From the NCBI RefSeq assembly GCF_024752355.1, contig NZ_JANTHZ010000001.1, forward strand, positions 682,001 to 746,000: a stretch of DNA of 64,000 nt, given 5' to 3'. Below the pieces are notes generated by a model that worked only from the letters and a program-made list of their open reading frames with translations, did no database searches and was not told the origin of the DNA. Positions 39,461 to 51,750 of this stretch are shown here, piece by piece. A program made the translations under genes and the position numbers. Source of the stretch: Ancylobacter mangrovi. Lineage in GTDB: Bacteria; Pseudomonadota; Alphaproteobacteria; Rhizobiales; Xanthobacteraceae. Each line of letters begins with the position of its first letter. Positions within the stretch are counted from its first letter, which is position 1.

Positions 39461-40114
39461 ATGGAGGCGACGGCCGACAGCCTGTACTCCGGCCTTCTCG
39501 TCGCCCTCGTCGGCGCGCTGGGCGCGGTGCTCGGCGCGGCCGCGACCGTCGCGCTGCAGAGCCGCTCGGTCGTGCAGCAGGACAGCCGCCACCGCGCGCA
39601 GCGCCAGCGCGACCTGCTGATCGCCATGCATGCCGAGATTCTCGCCGGCGTTGGCGCGAGCCGGCACCAGCTCACCCCTGAGGAGCGCGCCTACGCGCTC
39701 GCCAACGACAATCCGTTCGCCACGCCCGACGACAACGATTTCGTGTTCGCCGGCACGCAGGGGGACCTCAGCATCCTCCCGGAGCCGGTGATACATTCGG
39801 TGGTGCAGTATTATCGGCGGGCCGCGCAGTCGAACGCCATGACACGCGACCTGCGGGACGTTCAGTTCCGTGAACAGAGCGTGGAGGAGCGGCGCAAATT
39901 CGTCGCGTTGCTGCTTGGCGTCGTCGGCCAGCAACGTCGTATCGGCCACAAGGCACTTGATGAGATTGAAAGCTATGGCGACGGGCTGGGGCTCGATCTC
40001 GCGGCCAAACGCATAGCCTTCGAGGCCGCGGATGCCGCCCCGGCCATGAATGCGTCAGACGATGGGAACGATCGGGCCGACCATGATGCTTCCTCCAACC
40101 GCCAAGAAATATAG
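39461..40114 (+). CDS. Membrane-anchored protein of unknown function inside the dpp operon
   Basis: 217 residues, starting four bases after dppC and ending four bases before dppD, so in one transcript. One N-terminal helix (SGLLVALVGALGAVLGAAATVAL) is followed by a long charged helical region with many Arg and Gln, and an acidic Asp/Asn-rich end. I recognise no family and it has no counterpart in standard dpp operons. Its last 200 bases are less GC-rich than its neighbours, suggesting later acquisition. A regulator or accessory of the transporter is possible. Confidence 0.7.
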   Translation: MEATADSLYSGLLVALVGALGAVLGAAATVALQSRSVVQQDSRHRAQRQRDLLIAMHAEILAGVGASRHQLTPEERAYALANDNPFATPDDNDFVFAGTQGDLSILPEPVIHSVVQYYRRAAQSNAMTRDLRDVQFREQSVEERRKFVALLLGVVGQQRRIGHKALDEIESYGDGLGLDLAAKRIAFEAADAAPAMNASDDGNDRADHDASSNRQEI

Positions 40115-40118
40115 GCGC

Positions 40119-41126
40119 ATGCAGGACGGAATGAAAGAACCCCTCCTCTCCATCCGCAACCTCACGGTCAGCTTCGACACCGCGCGCGGCCCGTTCAAGG
40201 CGGTCGACGGGGTCGACCTCGACGTCGCGCCCGGCGAGCTGGTCGCCATCGTCGGCGAATCCGGCTCGGGCAAGTCGGTCGCCATGCTCGCCGTCATGGG
40301 CCTGCTGCCCTGGACCGCGACCATCACCGCCGACCGGCTGAGCTTCGACGGGCACGACCTGCTCGCCCTCGCCCCGCGCGAGCGGCGCCGGATCATCGGG
40401 CGCGACCTTGCCATGATCTTCCAGGAGCCGATGTCGAGCCTCAACCCCTGCTTCACGGTCGGCTTCCAGATCCGCGAGGCGATGAAGGCCCATCTCGACC
40501 TCTCCCGCGCGGAGCGCCAGGCGCGGGCGGTGGAGCTGCTGGAGCTGGTCGGCATTCCCGAGCCGGAACGCCGCCTCCGGGCCTTCCCGCACCAGCTCTC
40601 CGGCGGCATGAGCCAGCGGGTGATGATCGCCATGGCGCTCGCCTGCAACCCCAAGCTCATCATCGCCGACGAGCCGACCACCGCGCTCGACGTCACCATC
40701 CAGGCGCAGATCCTCGACCTGCTGCTGCGTCTGCAGAAGGAGAGCGGGGTCGGCCTCGTCCTGATCACCCACGACATGGGCGTGGTGGCGGAAACCGCGC
40801 AGCGGGTCTGCGTCCACTATGCCGGCCAGCAGGTGGAGATGCAGCCGACGCGCGGCCTGTTCGCCGACCCGCACCATCCCTACACCGCGGCCCTGCTCGC
40901 TGCGCTGCCCGAACGCGCCAAGGGGCGCATCCTGCCTTCCATCCCCGGCGTGGTGCCGGGCCTCGCCGACCGGCCGCAGGGCTGCCTGTTCTCGCCGCGC
41001 TGCCGTTTCGCCACCGAGACCTGCCGCCGCGTCCCGCCGCCGCGCATGGGCTCCGAGCTCGGCCTCGCGCTGTGCCACTACCCGCTCGTCGAGGGCGTGC
41101 CCCAGAACCGGGAGATCGCCGCGTGA
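40119..41126 (+). CDS. dppD: Dipeptide ABC transporter ATP-binding protein, DppD type
   Basis: 335 residues. I chose ATG 40119, just after the previous stop; ATG 40131, with AGGACGGA ahead, is an alternative. Walker A is GESGSGKSVAM near 42, the Q-loop IFQEPMSSLNPCF, the signature LSGGMSQRVMIAMAL and Walker B IIADEPTTALD. The C-terminus has the CLFSPRC Cys motif of the oligopeptide-type ATPases. Hydrolyses ATP with DppF to drive uptake. Overlaps dppF by four bases. Confidence 0.93.
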   Translation: MQDGMKEPLLSIRNLTVSFDTARGPFKAVDGVDLDVAPGELVAIVGESGSGKSVAMLAVMGLLPWTATITADRLSFDGHDLLALAPRERRRIIGRDLAMIFQEPMSSLNPCFTVGFQIREAMKAHLDLSRAERQARAVELLELVGIPEPERRLRAFPHQLSGGMSQRVMIAMALACNPKLIIADEPTTALDVTIQAQILDLLLRLQKESGVGLVLITHDMGVVAETAQRVCVHYAGQQVEMQPTRGLFADPHHPYTAALLAALPERAKGRILPSIPGVVPGLADRPQGCLFSPRCRFATETCRRVPPPRMGSELGLALCHYPLVEGVPQNREIAA

Positions 41127-42157
41127 CACAGGCCATACACGGAACCGCCCGCGAGAGAACCGCACCCGACACGGTCGCCCCCGGCGAGCCGCCGGCCGCC
41201 CACTCGGTGATGGAGGCGGTGAATCTCGCACAGTCCTACGAGGTCGCGCGCGGCATGTTCGCGAAGTCGGCGACGGTGAAGGCGGTGGCCGGCATCAGCT
41301 TCCGCCTCGCCCCGCGCTCGACCCTCGCCATCGTCGGCGAATCCGGCTCGGGCAAGTCCACGCTGGCGCGCATGCTGACCATGATCGAGCGCCCGGGCGA
41401 CGGCTCGCTGCTGCTCGACGACGTCGACGTCGCCGAGGCCGACACCGCCACGCTGCGCCGCTATCGCGGCGAGGTGCAGATGGTGTTCCAGAATCCCTAT
41501 GGCTCGCTCAACCCGCGCCAGACGGTGGGCAAGGCGATCGAGGAGCCGCTGCTCGTCAATACCAGCCTTTCCGCCGCAGAACGGCGCGCGCGGGCGCTCG
41601 ACATGATGGCGCGCGTCGGTCTCCGACCCGAGCATCACGGGCGCTACCCGCACATGTTCTCCGGCGGGCAGCGCCAGCGTATCGCCATCGCCCGCGCGCT
41701 GGTGCTGCGCCCGAAGATCCTGGTACTGGACGAGCCGGTCTCCGCGCTCGACGTCTCGGTGCGCGCGCAGGTGCTCAACCTGCTGGTGGAGCTGCAGGAA
41801 AGCCTCGGCGTCGCCTATGTGTTCGTCTCGCACGATCTCGGCGTGGTGCGGCACATGGCCGACGAGGTGCTGGTGATGTATCTCGGCCGCGGGGTCGAGC
41901 ACGGCCCGCGCGACGCCATCTTCGACGCGCCCAAGCATCCCTATACGCGCGCGCTGCTCTCGGCGACGCCGGTCGCCGACCCGGAATCGCGGCGCGAGCG
42001 CATCGTGCTGGAGGGCGAGCTGCCCTCCCCCTTCAACCCGCCGGCCGGCTGCCCCTTCAACCCGCGCTGCCCGCTGGTGATGGACCGCTGCCGGGTAGAG
42101 ATGCCCCCGCTGGAACGCAAGGGCGGGCAGCTCGTCGCCTGCTGGGCGGCGCAATAG
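41123..42157 (+). CDS. dppF: Dipeptide ABC transporter ATP-binding protein, DppF type
   Basis: 344 residues starting at GTG 41123 within a GTGA overlap with dppD, GGGAG nine bases upstream. Walker A GESGSGKSTLAR near 75, Q-loop MVFQNPYGSLNPR, signature FSGGQRQRIAIARAL and Walker B LVLDEPVSALD are intact. The end has the paired CPFNPRCPLVMDRC cysteines of this family. Its first 40 residues are an extra hydrophilic extension. Last gene of the operon; a strong bidirectional terminator follows. Confidence 0.93.
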   Translation: MTQAIHGTARERTAPDTVAPGEPPAAHSVMEAVNLAQSYEVARGMFAKSATVKAVAGISFRLAPRSTLAIVGESGSGKSTLARMLTMIERPGDGSLLLDDVDVAEADTATLRRYRGEVQMVFQNPYGSLNPRQTVGKAIEEPLLVNTSLSAAERRARALDMMARVGLRPEHHGRYPHMFSGGQRQRIAIARALVLRPKILVLDEPVSALDVSVRAQVLNLLVELQESLGVAYVFVSHDLGVVRHMADEVLVMYLGRGVEHGPRDAIFDAPKHPYTRALLSATPVADPESRRERIVLEGELPSPFNPPAGCPFNPRCPLVMDRCRVEMPPLERKGGQLVACWAAQ

Positions 42158-42167
42158 CGAACGAAAA

Positions 42168-42211
42168 GCGCCCGGAAGAGGCGCCGCCATCGGGCGGGCT
42201 CTTCCGGGCGC
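42168..42211. terminator. Bidirectional terminator between dppF and katG
   Basis: GCGCCCGGAAGAG (42168-42180) pairs perfectly with CTCTTCCGGGCGC (42199-42211), with a smaller GC-rich hairpin inside the loop. T-rich sequence follows on the plus strand (TCTTT) and TTTT on the minus strand, so it serves both convergent transcripts. Confidence 0.85.
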
Positions 42212-42262
42212 CGGTCTTTCACGATGGCCGGCCTTCCCGAGGGCGGAAAGGCCGGCGCGCGC

Positions 42263-44539
<2,277 letters not shown>

Positions 44540-45526
44540 ATGGGCGATATCTCCATGAAGCATCTGCGCTATTTCGAGGCGCTGGCCCAGCATGGCCATT
44601 TCGGCCGCGCGGCCGTGGCCTGCGCGATCTCGCAGCCGGCCCTGTCGCTGCAGATCAAGGAGCTGGAGGAGATCCTCGGCGCGCCGCTGGTGGAGCGCGG
44701 GCCGCGCCAGATCCGCCTCACGGGGCTCGGCGAATCCTTCGCCGCGCGGGCGCGCGAGATCCTGCGGGCGGTGGACGAGCTCGACGACCTCGCGCGCGCC
44801 TCGCACAGCCCGCTGGCGGGAAGGCTGCGGATCGGGGTGATCCCGACCGTCGCGCCCTACCTGCTGCCGACCGTGATGAAGCGCCTCACCGACCGCCATC
44901 CCGAGCTCGACCTGCGCCCGCGCGAGGCGGTGACGCAGCGGCTGGTCGAGGACCTGCTTGAGGGGCGGCTCGACGCGGCGCTGGTGGCGCTGCCGGTCTC
45001 CGAGCCGGCGCTGGCCGAATACCCGCTGTTCGACGAGGAATTCATCCTGGTGCGGCCCCGCGAGGACGCGGGAAGGCCGGTGCCCAACCCGGAGATCCTG
45101 CGCGAGATGCGCCTGCTGCTGCTCGAGGAAGGGCACTGCTTCCGTGAGCAGGCGCTCTCCTTCTGCCGCATGTCGTCGAGCCTGCCGCGCGACCTGATGG
45201 AGGGAAGCTCGCTCACCACGCTGGTGCAGATGGTCGGCGCCGGCATCGGCGTCACGCTGATCCCGCAGATGGCGCTGCCGATCGAGACCCGCTCCTCCGC
45301 CGTCTCGGTCGCCCGCCTGCCGCAGCCGCGGCCCACGCGCACCATCGGCATGGTCTGGCGCAAGACCAATCCGCTGTCGGCCTCGTTCCAGCACATCGCC
45401 GAGATCGTACGCGAGGTGGGGCTGGAGGCGCTGGGCGACATCGTCTCCGGCGCCGGGCTCGACTGGAAGCCCGACGACGCGCCGGCCGGCGAGATTGCAC
45501 CCGCCCGCCGCCTCAGCGCCGGGTGA
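44540..45526 (+). CDS. oxyR: Peroxide-sensing LysR-type regulator
   Basis: 328 residues (ATG 44540; ATG 44555 is the alternative). LysR helix-turn-helix HGHFGRAAVACAISQPALSLQI at the start. Cys200 and Cys209 (LLEEGHCFREQALSFC) match the pair that forms the peroxide-induced disulfide in OxyR. Adjacent to and divergent from katG, its classic target. Its last 14 bases overlap the 3' end of the convergent tonB gene. Confidence 0.93.
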   Translation: MGDISMKHLRYFEALAQHGHFGRAAVACAISQPALSLQIKELEEILGAPLVERGPRQIRLTGLGESFAARAREILRAVDELDDLARASHSPLAGRLRIGVIPTVAPYLLPTVMKRLTDRHPELDLRPREAVTQRLVEDLLEGRLDAALVALPVSEPALAEYPLFDEEFILVRPREDAGRPVPNPEILREMRLLLLEEGHCFREQALSFCRMSSSLPRDLMEGSSLTTLVQMVGAGIGVTLIPQMALPIETRSSAVSVARLPQPRPTRTIGMVWRKTNPLSASFQHIAEIVREVGLEALGDIVSGAGLDWKPDDAPAGEIAPARRLSAG

Positions 45527-46382
45527 AGTCCACCGGCACGGTGAAGGAGATGGTGCGCCCGCCCACATCGTCCGGCGGCGCGGGCACGGGCGAGGAACGA
45601 CGGATCATCGCCACCGCTTCCTGATCGAAGCGCGGATTGCCCGAGCTGCCGACGAGGCGCGCCGCCACCACCCGCCCGGAGCGGTCGATGGTGAAGGCCA
45701 CCCGCGACTTGCCGCGCCCGTTCTCGCCGGCAGGGAAGCGCTTGTGGCGGTTGAGATGGGCCATCAGCCGCGAGCGCCAGTTCGCCGCCGCCCGGCTGTT
45801 CGACGAGCTGGCACCCTGCGTCGGCGCGGCGACCCGGTCCGAGCGCGCGGCGTCGAGCGCGGGCGCGGCGGCGGTGCGCGGCGCGGGCGGCTTCTTGTTC
45901 TTCTTGCGCGGCTTGGGCTTCTCCTTCGGCCGCTCCTTGGGCTTCTCGACCGGCTTCTCCGGCGGGGTCAGTTCCTGAGCCAGCGGCGGAGGCGGCGGCA
46001 GCGGCACCTCGATGTCGGGCGTGGGCGATTCGTCGACCTCCGGCACCGGCTCCTGTTCGATCTCGGGCTCCGGCTCGGGCGGCGGCGTGTCCTCGACCTC
46101 GGCGAGCGGGTCGGGCTTGACCTCCTCCTCCACCTCCTTGGGCGCCTCCACCATGGGCGGGCCCGGCGCGGTCTCGGTCGGCTCCGCCTCGGGCGAGACC
46201 GGCATCTCGGCAAGCTCGATCATGATCGCGGCCGGTGCGTCGGCGGCGGCGACCGGCGGCTTCGACAGCAGATAGCCGAGCGCGCCGCCATGCACGGCGA
46301 GGACGACGCAGCCGCACGCCAGCCAGCCGGCCGCCTCGCGCAGGCGATGGCGCGGGCCGCCCTTGAGCAGCAGCAGGCTCAT
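45513..46382 (-). CDS. tonB: Energy transducer TonB
   Basis: 289 residues. A single N-terminal helix (GWLACGCVVLAVHGGALGYLL) is followed by a long Pro/Glu then Pro/Lys-rich periplasmic spacer (KPKERPKEKPKPRKK) and a C-terminal TonB domain (about 205-289) with RVAFTIDRSGRVV and the end FTVPVDF. It passes proton-motive energy from ExbBD to outer-membrane receptors for siderophores or haem. Translationally coupled to exbD by an ATGA overlap. Confidence 0.93.
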   Translation of the reverse strand: MSLLLLKGGPRHRLREAAGWLACGCVVLAVHGGALGYLLSKPPVAAADAPAAIMIELAEMPVSPEAEPTETAPGPPMVEAPKEVEEEVKPDPLAEVEDTPPPEPEPEIEQEPVPEVDESPTPDIEVPLPPPPPLAQELTPPEKPVEKPKERPKEKPKPRKKNKKPPAPRTAAAPALDAARSDRVAAPTQGASSSNSRAAANWRSRLMAHLNRHKRFPAGENGRGKSRVAFTIDRSGRVVAARLVGSSGNPRFDQEAVAMIRRSSPVPAPPDDVGGRTISFTVPVDFTRR

Positions 46383-46891
46383 TGCGCCGGCGCCCCCGCG
46401 GACGGAGCGGGCGCAGCGGGGGACGGGGAGCCGGCGGGAGCGGCACCGGCATCGGACGGCGCGGCGGGACCGCCGACGGTCTCGAGGCCGACCAGCGCGA
46501 TCTTGAGGTAGCCGGCCGCGCGCAGCAGGTTCATCACCTGCATCAGGTCGCCATAGGCGACCGCCTTGTCCGCGCGCAGGAAGATGCGGGTGTCCTTGTT
46601 GCCGTCGGTGGCGCGCGCGAGCTCGGCCCCAAGCGCGGGACGCGCCACGTCGTCATTGCCGAGCGCAAGGCTGAGGTCGCCCTTCACGGTGAGGTAGAGC
46701 GGCTTGTCGGGGCGCTGCTGCGGGACAGCGTTGGAGGCCGGCAGGTCGACCTTGACGTCGACGGTCGAGAGCGGCGCCGCCACCATGAAGATGATGAGCA
46801 GCACCAGCATCACGTCGATGAACGGGGTGACGTTGATCTCGTGGTTCTCGACCAGATCGTCGCTGTCGCTGCTCTGGAGCTTGGCCGCCAT
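46379..46891 (-). CDS. exbD: Biopolymer transport protein ExbD
   Basis: 170 residues. One membrane helix, [19 protein letters not shown], carries the essential Asp in PFIDV. A periplasmic domain follows with [20 protein letters not shown], then an extra Ala/Pro-rich tail of about 25 residues. Part of the ExbB-ExbD-TonB motor. Seven bases after exbB. Confidence 0.93.
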   Translation of the reverse strand: MAAKLQSSDSDDLVENHEINVTPFIDVMLVLLIIFMVAAPLSTVDVKVDLPASNAVPQQRPDKPLYLTVKGDLSLALGNDDVARPALGAELARATDGNKDTRIFLRADKAVAYGDLMQVMNLLRAAGYLKIALVGLETVGGPAAPSDAGAAPAGSPSPAAPAPSAGAPAQ

Positions 46892-46897
46892 GGCGCC

Positions 46898-48064
46898 TCA
46901 CTCCGCGGCCGCGCGCAGCCGCGCCGGGGCGTGCGCGGTGCGGGCGGCGACGTCGCGCCGGTCGAGGTCGCGCGAGAGCAGGCGCAGCACCTCGGCGCCG
47001 GCGTCGCCCATCAGCACCCGGTAGCCGGAGACGTGGCGGGTGAAGTGATTGTAGATCACCACCGCCGGGATCGCCGCGACGAGGCCGATGGCGGTCGCGA
47101 GCAGCGCCTCGGCGATGCCGGGCGCGACCACGGCGAGATTGGTGGTCTGCGCCTTCGAGATGCCGATGAAGGCATTCATGATGCCCCACACCGTGCCGAA
47201 CAGGCCGACGAAGGGCGCCGTCGCGCCGATGGTGGCGAGCAGGCCGGTGCCGCGGGTGATGGCGCGCCCGGCGCCGACCTCGATGCGGTGGAGCGAGATC
47301 GACACGCGCTCCTTGATGCCGTCGGCGGGCAGGTCGCCCGAGCGCATAATCTCGAGATCGGTCGCGCGCAGCATCGCGCCGGCGGGCCCGGCCGGGGAGA
47401 CGCGACGCGCCTCGTCGAGCGAGGCCGAAGCGAGGAAGCCGCGCAGCGCACGCCGCAGCCGGCGCTGGGCGAAGGCGAGCTCCAGCGACTTCACCAGCCA
47501 GACGGTCCAGGTCACGACCGAGGCGAAGGCGAGGCCGATCATCACCGCCTTCACGATCCAGTCCGCCGCCATGAACATGCCCCAGGGCGACAGGTCGTGC
47601 GGAAGCTGGGCGGAGACGGAGGTGTCCTCGTCGGGGAGCGGCAGCGCGCCGTCTTCGGTGCCGGGCGGCACTTCGGCCGCGCCCGCGTCCTCGCTCCCGG
47701 CCGGACCGGCGACGCCCGCCGCGCCGTCGGCGGAGGGCATCGGCGGCACCAGCCCGTCATCGGCCGGCGGGGCGGTCGTGCCGCCGGACAGCGAGGCGTT
47801 GGCCGGAACGGTGGTGGCCGGTGCGGGGGTGGGTGCCGTGGTCGAAGTGGCCGGAGCCGCCGGCGTTTCGGCCGGCTGTGCGGGGGCCTGCGAGATGGCC
47901 GGCGCCGAATTTTGGGCAGGCGCCGGCGTCTGGGCGGGCGCGGGCGCCGTCTGCTGAGCGAGCGCCGGCCCCGCCACGGCCGGCGCCAGCAGGCCGCAGA
48001 TCAGGGCCGTGGCCAGCGCGCGGCGGCGCATCGGATGCGGGAAGGCTCGGCGAAGTGTCGGCAT
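46898..48064 (-). CDS. exbB: Biopolymer transport protein ExbB with long periplasmic extension
   Basis: 388 residues from ATG 48064. A signal-like helix ([17 protein letters not shown]) is followed by an Ala/Pro/Thr-rich stretch of about 130 residues, then three ExbB helices ([41 protein letters not shown], and [21 protein letters not shown]). The extended N-terminus is common in rhizobial ExbB. The start is uncertain because no strong ribosome binding site is visible. First gene of the exbB-exbD-tonB operon. Confidence 0.9.
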   Translation of the reverse strand: MPTLRRAFPHPMRRRALATALICGLLAPAVAGPALAQQTAPAPAQTPAPAQNSAPAISQAPAQPAETPAAPATSTTAPTPAPATTVPANASLSGGTTAPPADDGLVPPMPSADGAAGVAGPAGSEDAGAAEVPPGTEDGALPLPDEDTSVSAQLPHDLSPWGMFMAADWIVKAVMIGLAFASVVTWTVWLVKSLELAFAQRRLRRALRGFLASASLDEARRVSPAGPAGAMLRATDLEIMRSGDLPADGIKERVSISLHRIEVGAGRAITRGTGLLATIGATAPFVGLFGTVWGIMNAFIGISKAQTTNLAVVAPGIAEALLATAIGLVAAIPAVVIYNHFTRHVSGYRVLMGDAGAEVLRLLSRDLDRRDVAARTAHAPARLRAAAE

Positions 48065-48281
48065 GGCGGTGACCCGAAGTTCTGGCCGCCCGTCCCGCAA
48101 CGCAGGGTGCGCATACACGTATCGGGCCGCCGGTCTCGTCAGTTACCGGCTTCCATAAACCCGCAAGTACGCTGCCGACAATATGAAAAAGCTCGATCAG
48201 CTCAATGTAGAATTCTTCAAAATAAGGAATACGAAGAAGAATTCCAGTTTATCATCGTTCCAGACTAACGAATATTACCCG
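48065..48281. promoter_or_regulatory. AT-rich promoter region of exbB-exbD-tonB
   Basis: A 217-base spacer much richer in A and T than its surroundings. It contains TGTAGAATTCTTCAAAA (48206-48222), which resembles the interrupted palindrome of the rhizobial iron control element bound by Irr (TTTAGAA...TTCTAAA, from memory). Iron control would suit this operon. No gene is visible. Confidence 0.4.
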
Positions 48282-49715
48282 TCATTCCTCGATCACCTTG
48301 CCCGGGTTGAGCAGGCCCGCCGGGTCCAGCGCCTGCTTGAGCCTGCGCATCAGGTCGAGGGCGACCGGATCGCCGTAGTGGACGAGCTCGTGCGCCTTCA
48401 ACCGGCCGATGCCGTGCTCGGCCGCGATGGAGCCGTCCATCTCGGTCACGATGTCGTGCACGATGCGGTTGAAGGTCTCCCACATGTCGATGAAGGCGGC
48501 CTTCTCCATGCCCTCGGGCTGGCTCAGGTTGAAGTGGATGTTGCCGTCGCCGACATGGCCGAACGGGCATGGCCGCAGCCCCGGCAGCGCCGCCGTCACC
48601 GCGGCGAGCGCGCGCTCCAGGAATTCCGGCACGCGGGAGACCGGCACCGAGACGTCGTGCTTGATCGAGCCGCCCTCGTGCTTCTGCGCCTCCGACATGT
48701 CCTCGCGCAGCCGCCACAGCGCGTCGGCCTGCGCCTCGCTGGCGGCGATCACCGCGTCCAGCACCTCGCCCGCCTCCATCGCCTCGCCCAGCCCCTCTTC
48801 CATCAGCGCCGCGAGATCGAAGGCCCGCGTCGGCGCGGAGAACTCGGCGAGCACGTACCAGTCGTAGCGCTCGGCGAGCGGGCGCACCGTGCCGGGCATG
48901 TGCTTCAGCACCGTCTCGACGCCGAAGGCGGCCATCAGCTCGAAGGTGGTGAGCGCGTCGCCCGCCTCGCCCCGCAGCCGCTTCAGCAGCGCCAGCGCCG
49001 CCCCCGGACCGGGCACGGCGAGGAAGGCGGTGGAGCGCTGCGCGGGCTGCGGGAACAGCTTCAGCACCGCGGCGGTGATGATGCCGAGCGTGCCCTCGGT
49101 GCCGAGGAAGAGCTGCTTCAGGTCGTAGCCGGCATTGTTCTTGCGCAGCCGCTTGAGCCCGTTCCACACCCGCCCGTCGGCCAGCACCACCTCGAGCCCG
49201 AGCACCAGCTCGCGGGCGTTGCCGTAGCGCAGCACCGCCGTGCCGCCGGCATTGGTGGAAAGGTTGCCGCCGATGCGGCACGAGCCCTGCGAGGCGATAT
49301 GCAGCGGGAACAGGCAGCCCGCATCCTCCGCCGCGTGGTGCACGGTGTCGAGGATGACGCCGGCCTCCACCGTCATCGTCATGTCCACCGGGTCGACGTT
49401 GCGGATGCGATCGAGGCGGGTCAGCGACAGCAGCAGCTCGCCGAACGGGGTCTGCCCGCCGACGAGGCCTGTATTGCCGCCCTGCGGGACGATCGGCACC
49501 CCGGCCTCCGCGCAGGCGGCGACCACGAAGGCGACCTCCTCGGTGGTTCCCGGCCGGATCACGGCGGCCGTGCGCCCCTGATAGAGCCCGCGCTCCTCGC
49601 GCAGATAGGGCGCCATGTCGGCGGGGTCGGTCAGCACATGAGCCGCGCCGAGGCGCTGGGTGATGGCGGCGAGCAAGAGGGAGAGGTCGGCGCGGACGGG
49701 CGAGGTGACGGACAT
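48282..49715 (-). CDS. FAD-linked oxidase, D-lactate/2-hydroxyacid dehydrogenase (GlcD-like)
   Basis: 477 residues starting at ATG 49715 with GAGAG upstream. The PCMH-type FAD-binding domain has PQGGNTGLVGGQTP and GGNLSTNAGGTAVLRYG; the C-terminal substrate domain has HVGDGNIHFN and the end EHGIGRLK. This is the architecture of D-lactate, D-2-hydroxyglutarate and glycolate (GlcD) dehydrogenases. Lacking glcE/glcF neighbours, a single-subunit D-2-hydroxyacid dehydrogenase is more likely than a glycolate oxidase subunit. Divergent from the uup-like gene. Confidence 0.88.
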   Translation of the reverse strand: MSVTSPVRADLSLLLAAITQRLGAAHVLTDPADMAPYLREERGLYQGRTAAVIRPGTTEEVAFVVAACAEAGVPIVPQGGNTGLVGGQTPFGELLLSLTRLDRIRNVDPVDMTMTVEAGVILDTVHHAAEDAGCLFPLHIASQGSCRIGGNLSTNAGGTAVLRYGNARELVLGLEVVLADGRVWNGLKRLRKNNAGYDLKQLFLGTEGTLGIITAAVLKLFPQPAQRSTAFLAVPGPGAALALLKRLRGEAGDALTTFELMAAFGVETVLKHMPGTVRPLAERYDWYVLAEFSAPTRAFDLAALMEEGLGEAMEAGEVLDAVIAASEAQADALWRLREDMSEAQKHEGGSIKHDVSVPVSRVPEFLERALAAVTAALPGLRPCPFGHVGDGNIHFNLSQPEGMEKAAFIDMWETFNRIVHDIVTEMDGSIAAEHGIGRLKAHELVHYGDPVALDLMRRLKQALDPAGLLNPGKVIEE

Positions 49716-49938
49716 TGAACTCTCGTGCGACAGGCGGCTGGAGCGGGCATCGGGGCGGGGCCGGCATGCGGCGTGAAGCACCATAAGTCCGCTTCGCCCG
49801 CGAGTCAGGACCGTCCGGGAAGGCGCGGCCGCAACCCGGCGCGAGGCCCGGCCGTTCTGTCCCCTGTTTCGCCGCCCTGCTGCTCTCCCTGCTGCTCTCC
49901 CTCTTGCCCGCGGTCCGCTTTGCCCCTATCGGAGCGCC

Positions 49939-51750
49939 ATGGCGCCCCCTCTTCTTCTGCTTCAGGACACGCGGCTCACCTTCGGCGGCACGCCGCTGCT
50001 CGAAGGTGCGGAGCTGTCCGTCTCTCCCGGCGAGCGCGTCGGCCTCGTCGGCCGCAACGGCTCGGGCAAGTCGACCCTGCTCAAGATCGCAGCCGGCCTC
50101 GTCGAGGCCGACGGCGGCACGCGCTTCGTGCAGCCTGGCGCCACGGTGCGCTACCTGCCGCAGGAGCCGGACCTTTCCGGCTTTCCCGACGTGCTCGCCT
50201 ATGTCGAGGCCGGCATGGGGCCGGGCGATCAGGACTACCGCGCCCGCTACCTGCTGGAGCAGCTCGGCCTCACCGGCGAGGAAGACCCGGCGAGCCTGTC
50301 GGGCGGCGAGGCCCGCCGCGCCGCGCTCGCCCGCGTGCTGGCGCCCGAGCCCGACATCCTGCTGCTGGACGAGCCGACCAACCATCTCGACCTGCCGGCC
50401 ATCGAGTGGCTGGAGGGGGAGATCGCCTCCTCCCGTTCGGCCCTCGTGCTGATCAGCCACGACCGGCGCTTCCTCGAGGACCTCACCCGCGCCACGGTCT
50501 GGCTCGACCGCGGCACGACGCGGCGCATGGAGCGCGGTTTCAGGTTCTTCGAGGAATGGCGCGACCAGGTGCTGGAAGAGGAAGAACGCGACCAGCAGAA
50601 GCTCGCCCGCAAGATCGTCGCCGAAGAGCACTGGATGCGCTACGGCGTGACCGCGCGGCGCAAGCGCAACATGCGCCGCGTCGGCCAGCTCGCCGACCTG
50701 CGCAAGGAACTGCGCGAGCACCGGCGCGCGCTCGGCACCGTCACCCTCGCCACCACCGAGGCGGAGGTCTCCGGCAAGACGGTGATCGAGGCCGAGAACA
50801 TCGCCAAGGCCTATGAGGGCCGGCCGATCGTGCGCGACCTCTCGATCCGCATCCAGCGCGGCGACCGGATCGGCGTGGTGGGGCCGAACGGGGCCGGCAA
50901 GACGACGCTGATCCGCATGCTGACCGGCCAGCTCGCGCCCGATTCCGGCACGTTGAAACTCGGCACCAATATCGAGATGGCAACGCTCGACCAGCGCCGC
51001 GCCAGCCTCGACCCGAACCGCTCGGTGCGCGACACGCTGACCGAGGGGCGCGGCGACCAGGTGTTCATCGGCGGCAATCCGCGCCATGTCATCGGCTACA
51101 TGAAGGACTTCCTGTTCGCGCCCGAGCAGGCCGGCACGCCGGTCTCCTCGCTGTCGGGCGGCGAGCGCGGGCGGCTGCTGCTGGCCTGCGCGCTGGCGCA
51201 GGCCTCGAACCTGATGGTGCTCGACGAGCCGACCAACGACCTCGACCTCGAGACCCTCGACCTCCTGGAAGAGATGATCGACGACTATGCCGGCACCGTC
51301 CTGCTGGTCAGCCACGATCGCGACTTCCTCGACCGTACCGTGACCGCCACCATCGCCTATGAGGGCGATGGCAACTGGAACGTCTATGCCGGCGGCTATT
51401 CCGACATGGTGGCCCAGCGCGGGCGCGGCGTCGAAGCGCGGGAGAATGGCGCCCGCCAGACCGCTCCGGCGAAGGGGAGCGCCCCGCCGGCGGCCGGAAA
51501 GGCGGCCGGCAAACGCAAGCTCTCCTTCAAGGAGAAGCACGCGCTGGAGCAGCTTCCGAAACAGATCGCGAAGCTGGAGGCGGATATCGCCAGGCTCGCC
51601 GAGAAGATGCAGGCGCCGGACCTCTACACCAAGGACCCGGCCGGCTTCGCCAAGACCTCCGCCGCGCTGGAGAAGGCGCAGGGCGAGCTGTCGAAGGCCG
51701 AGGAGCAGTGGCTGGAGCTGGAGATGCTGCGCGAGGAACTGGGCGGGTGA
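49939..51750 (+). CDS. uup: ABC-F family ATPase, Uup type
   Basis: 603 residues with two ATPase domains and no membrane helices. Walker [12 protein letters not shown] and [11 protein letters not shown]; signatures [15 protein letters not shown] and [15 protein letters not shown]; Walker [12 protein letters not shown] and [11 protein letters not shown]. The C-terminal coiled coil (about 530-603) after a Lys/Ala-rich linker is the Uup DNA-binding module. ABC-F proteins act on ribosomes; Uup also affects transposon excision. It overlaps the downstream RNA methyltransferase gene by four bases (GTGA). Confidence 0.92.
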   Translation: MAPPLLLLQDTRLTFGGTPLLEGAELSVSPGERVGLVGRNGSGKSTLLKIAAGLVEADGGTRFVQPGATVRYLPQEPDLSGFPDVLAYVEAGMGPGDQDYRARYLLEQLGLTGEEDPASLSGGEARRAALARVLAPEPDILLLDEPTNHLDLPAIEWLEGEIASSRSALVLISHDRRFLEDLTRATVWLDRGTTRRMERGFRFFEEWRDQVLEEEERDQQKLARKIVAEEHWMRYGVTARRKRNMRRVGQLADLRKELREHRRALGTVTLATTEAEVSGKTVIEAENIAKAYEGRPIVRDLSIRIQRGDRIGVVGPNGAGKTTLIRMLTGQLAPDSGTLKLGTNIEMATLDQRRASLDPNRSVRDTLTEGRGDQVFIGGNPRHVIGYMKDFLFAPEQAGTPVSSLSGGERGRLLLACALAQASNLMVLDEPTNDLDLETLDLLEEMIDDYAGTVLLVSHDRDFLDRTVTATIAYEGDGNWNVYAGGYSDMVAQRGRGVEARENGARQTAPAKGSAPPAAGKAAGKRKLSFKEKHALEQLPKQIAKLEADIARLAEKMQAPDLYTKDPAGFAKTSAALEKAQGELSKAEEQWLELEMLREELGG

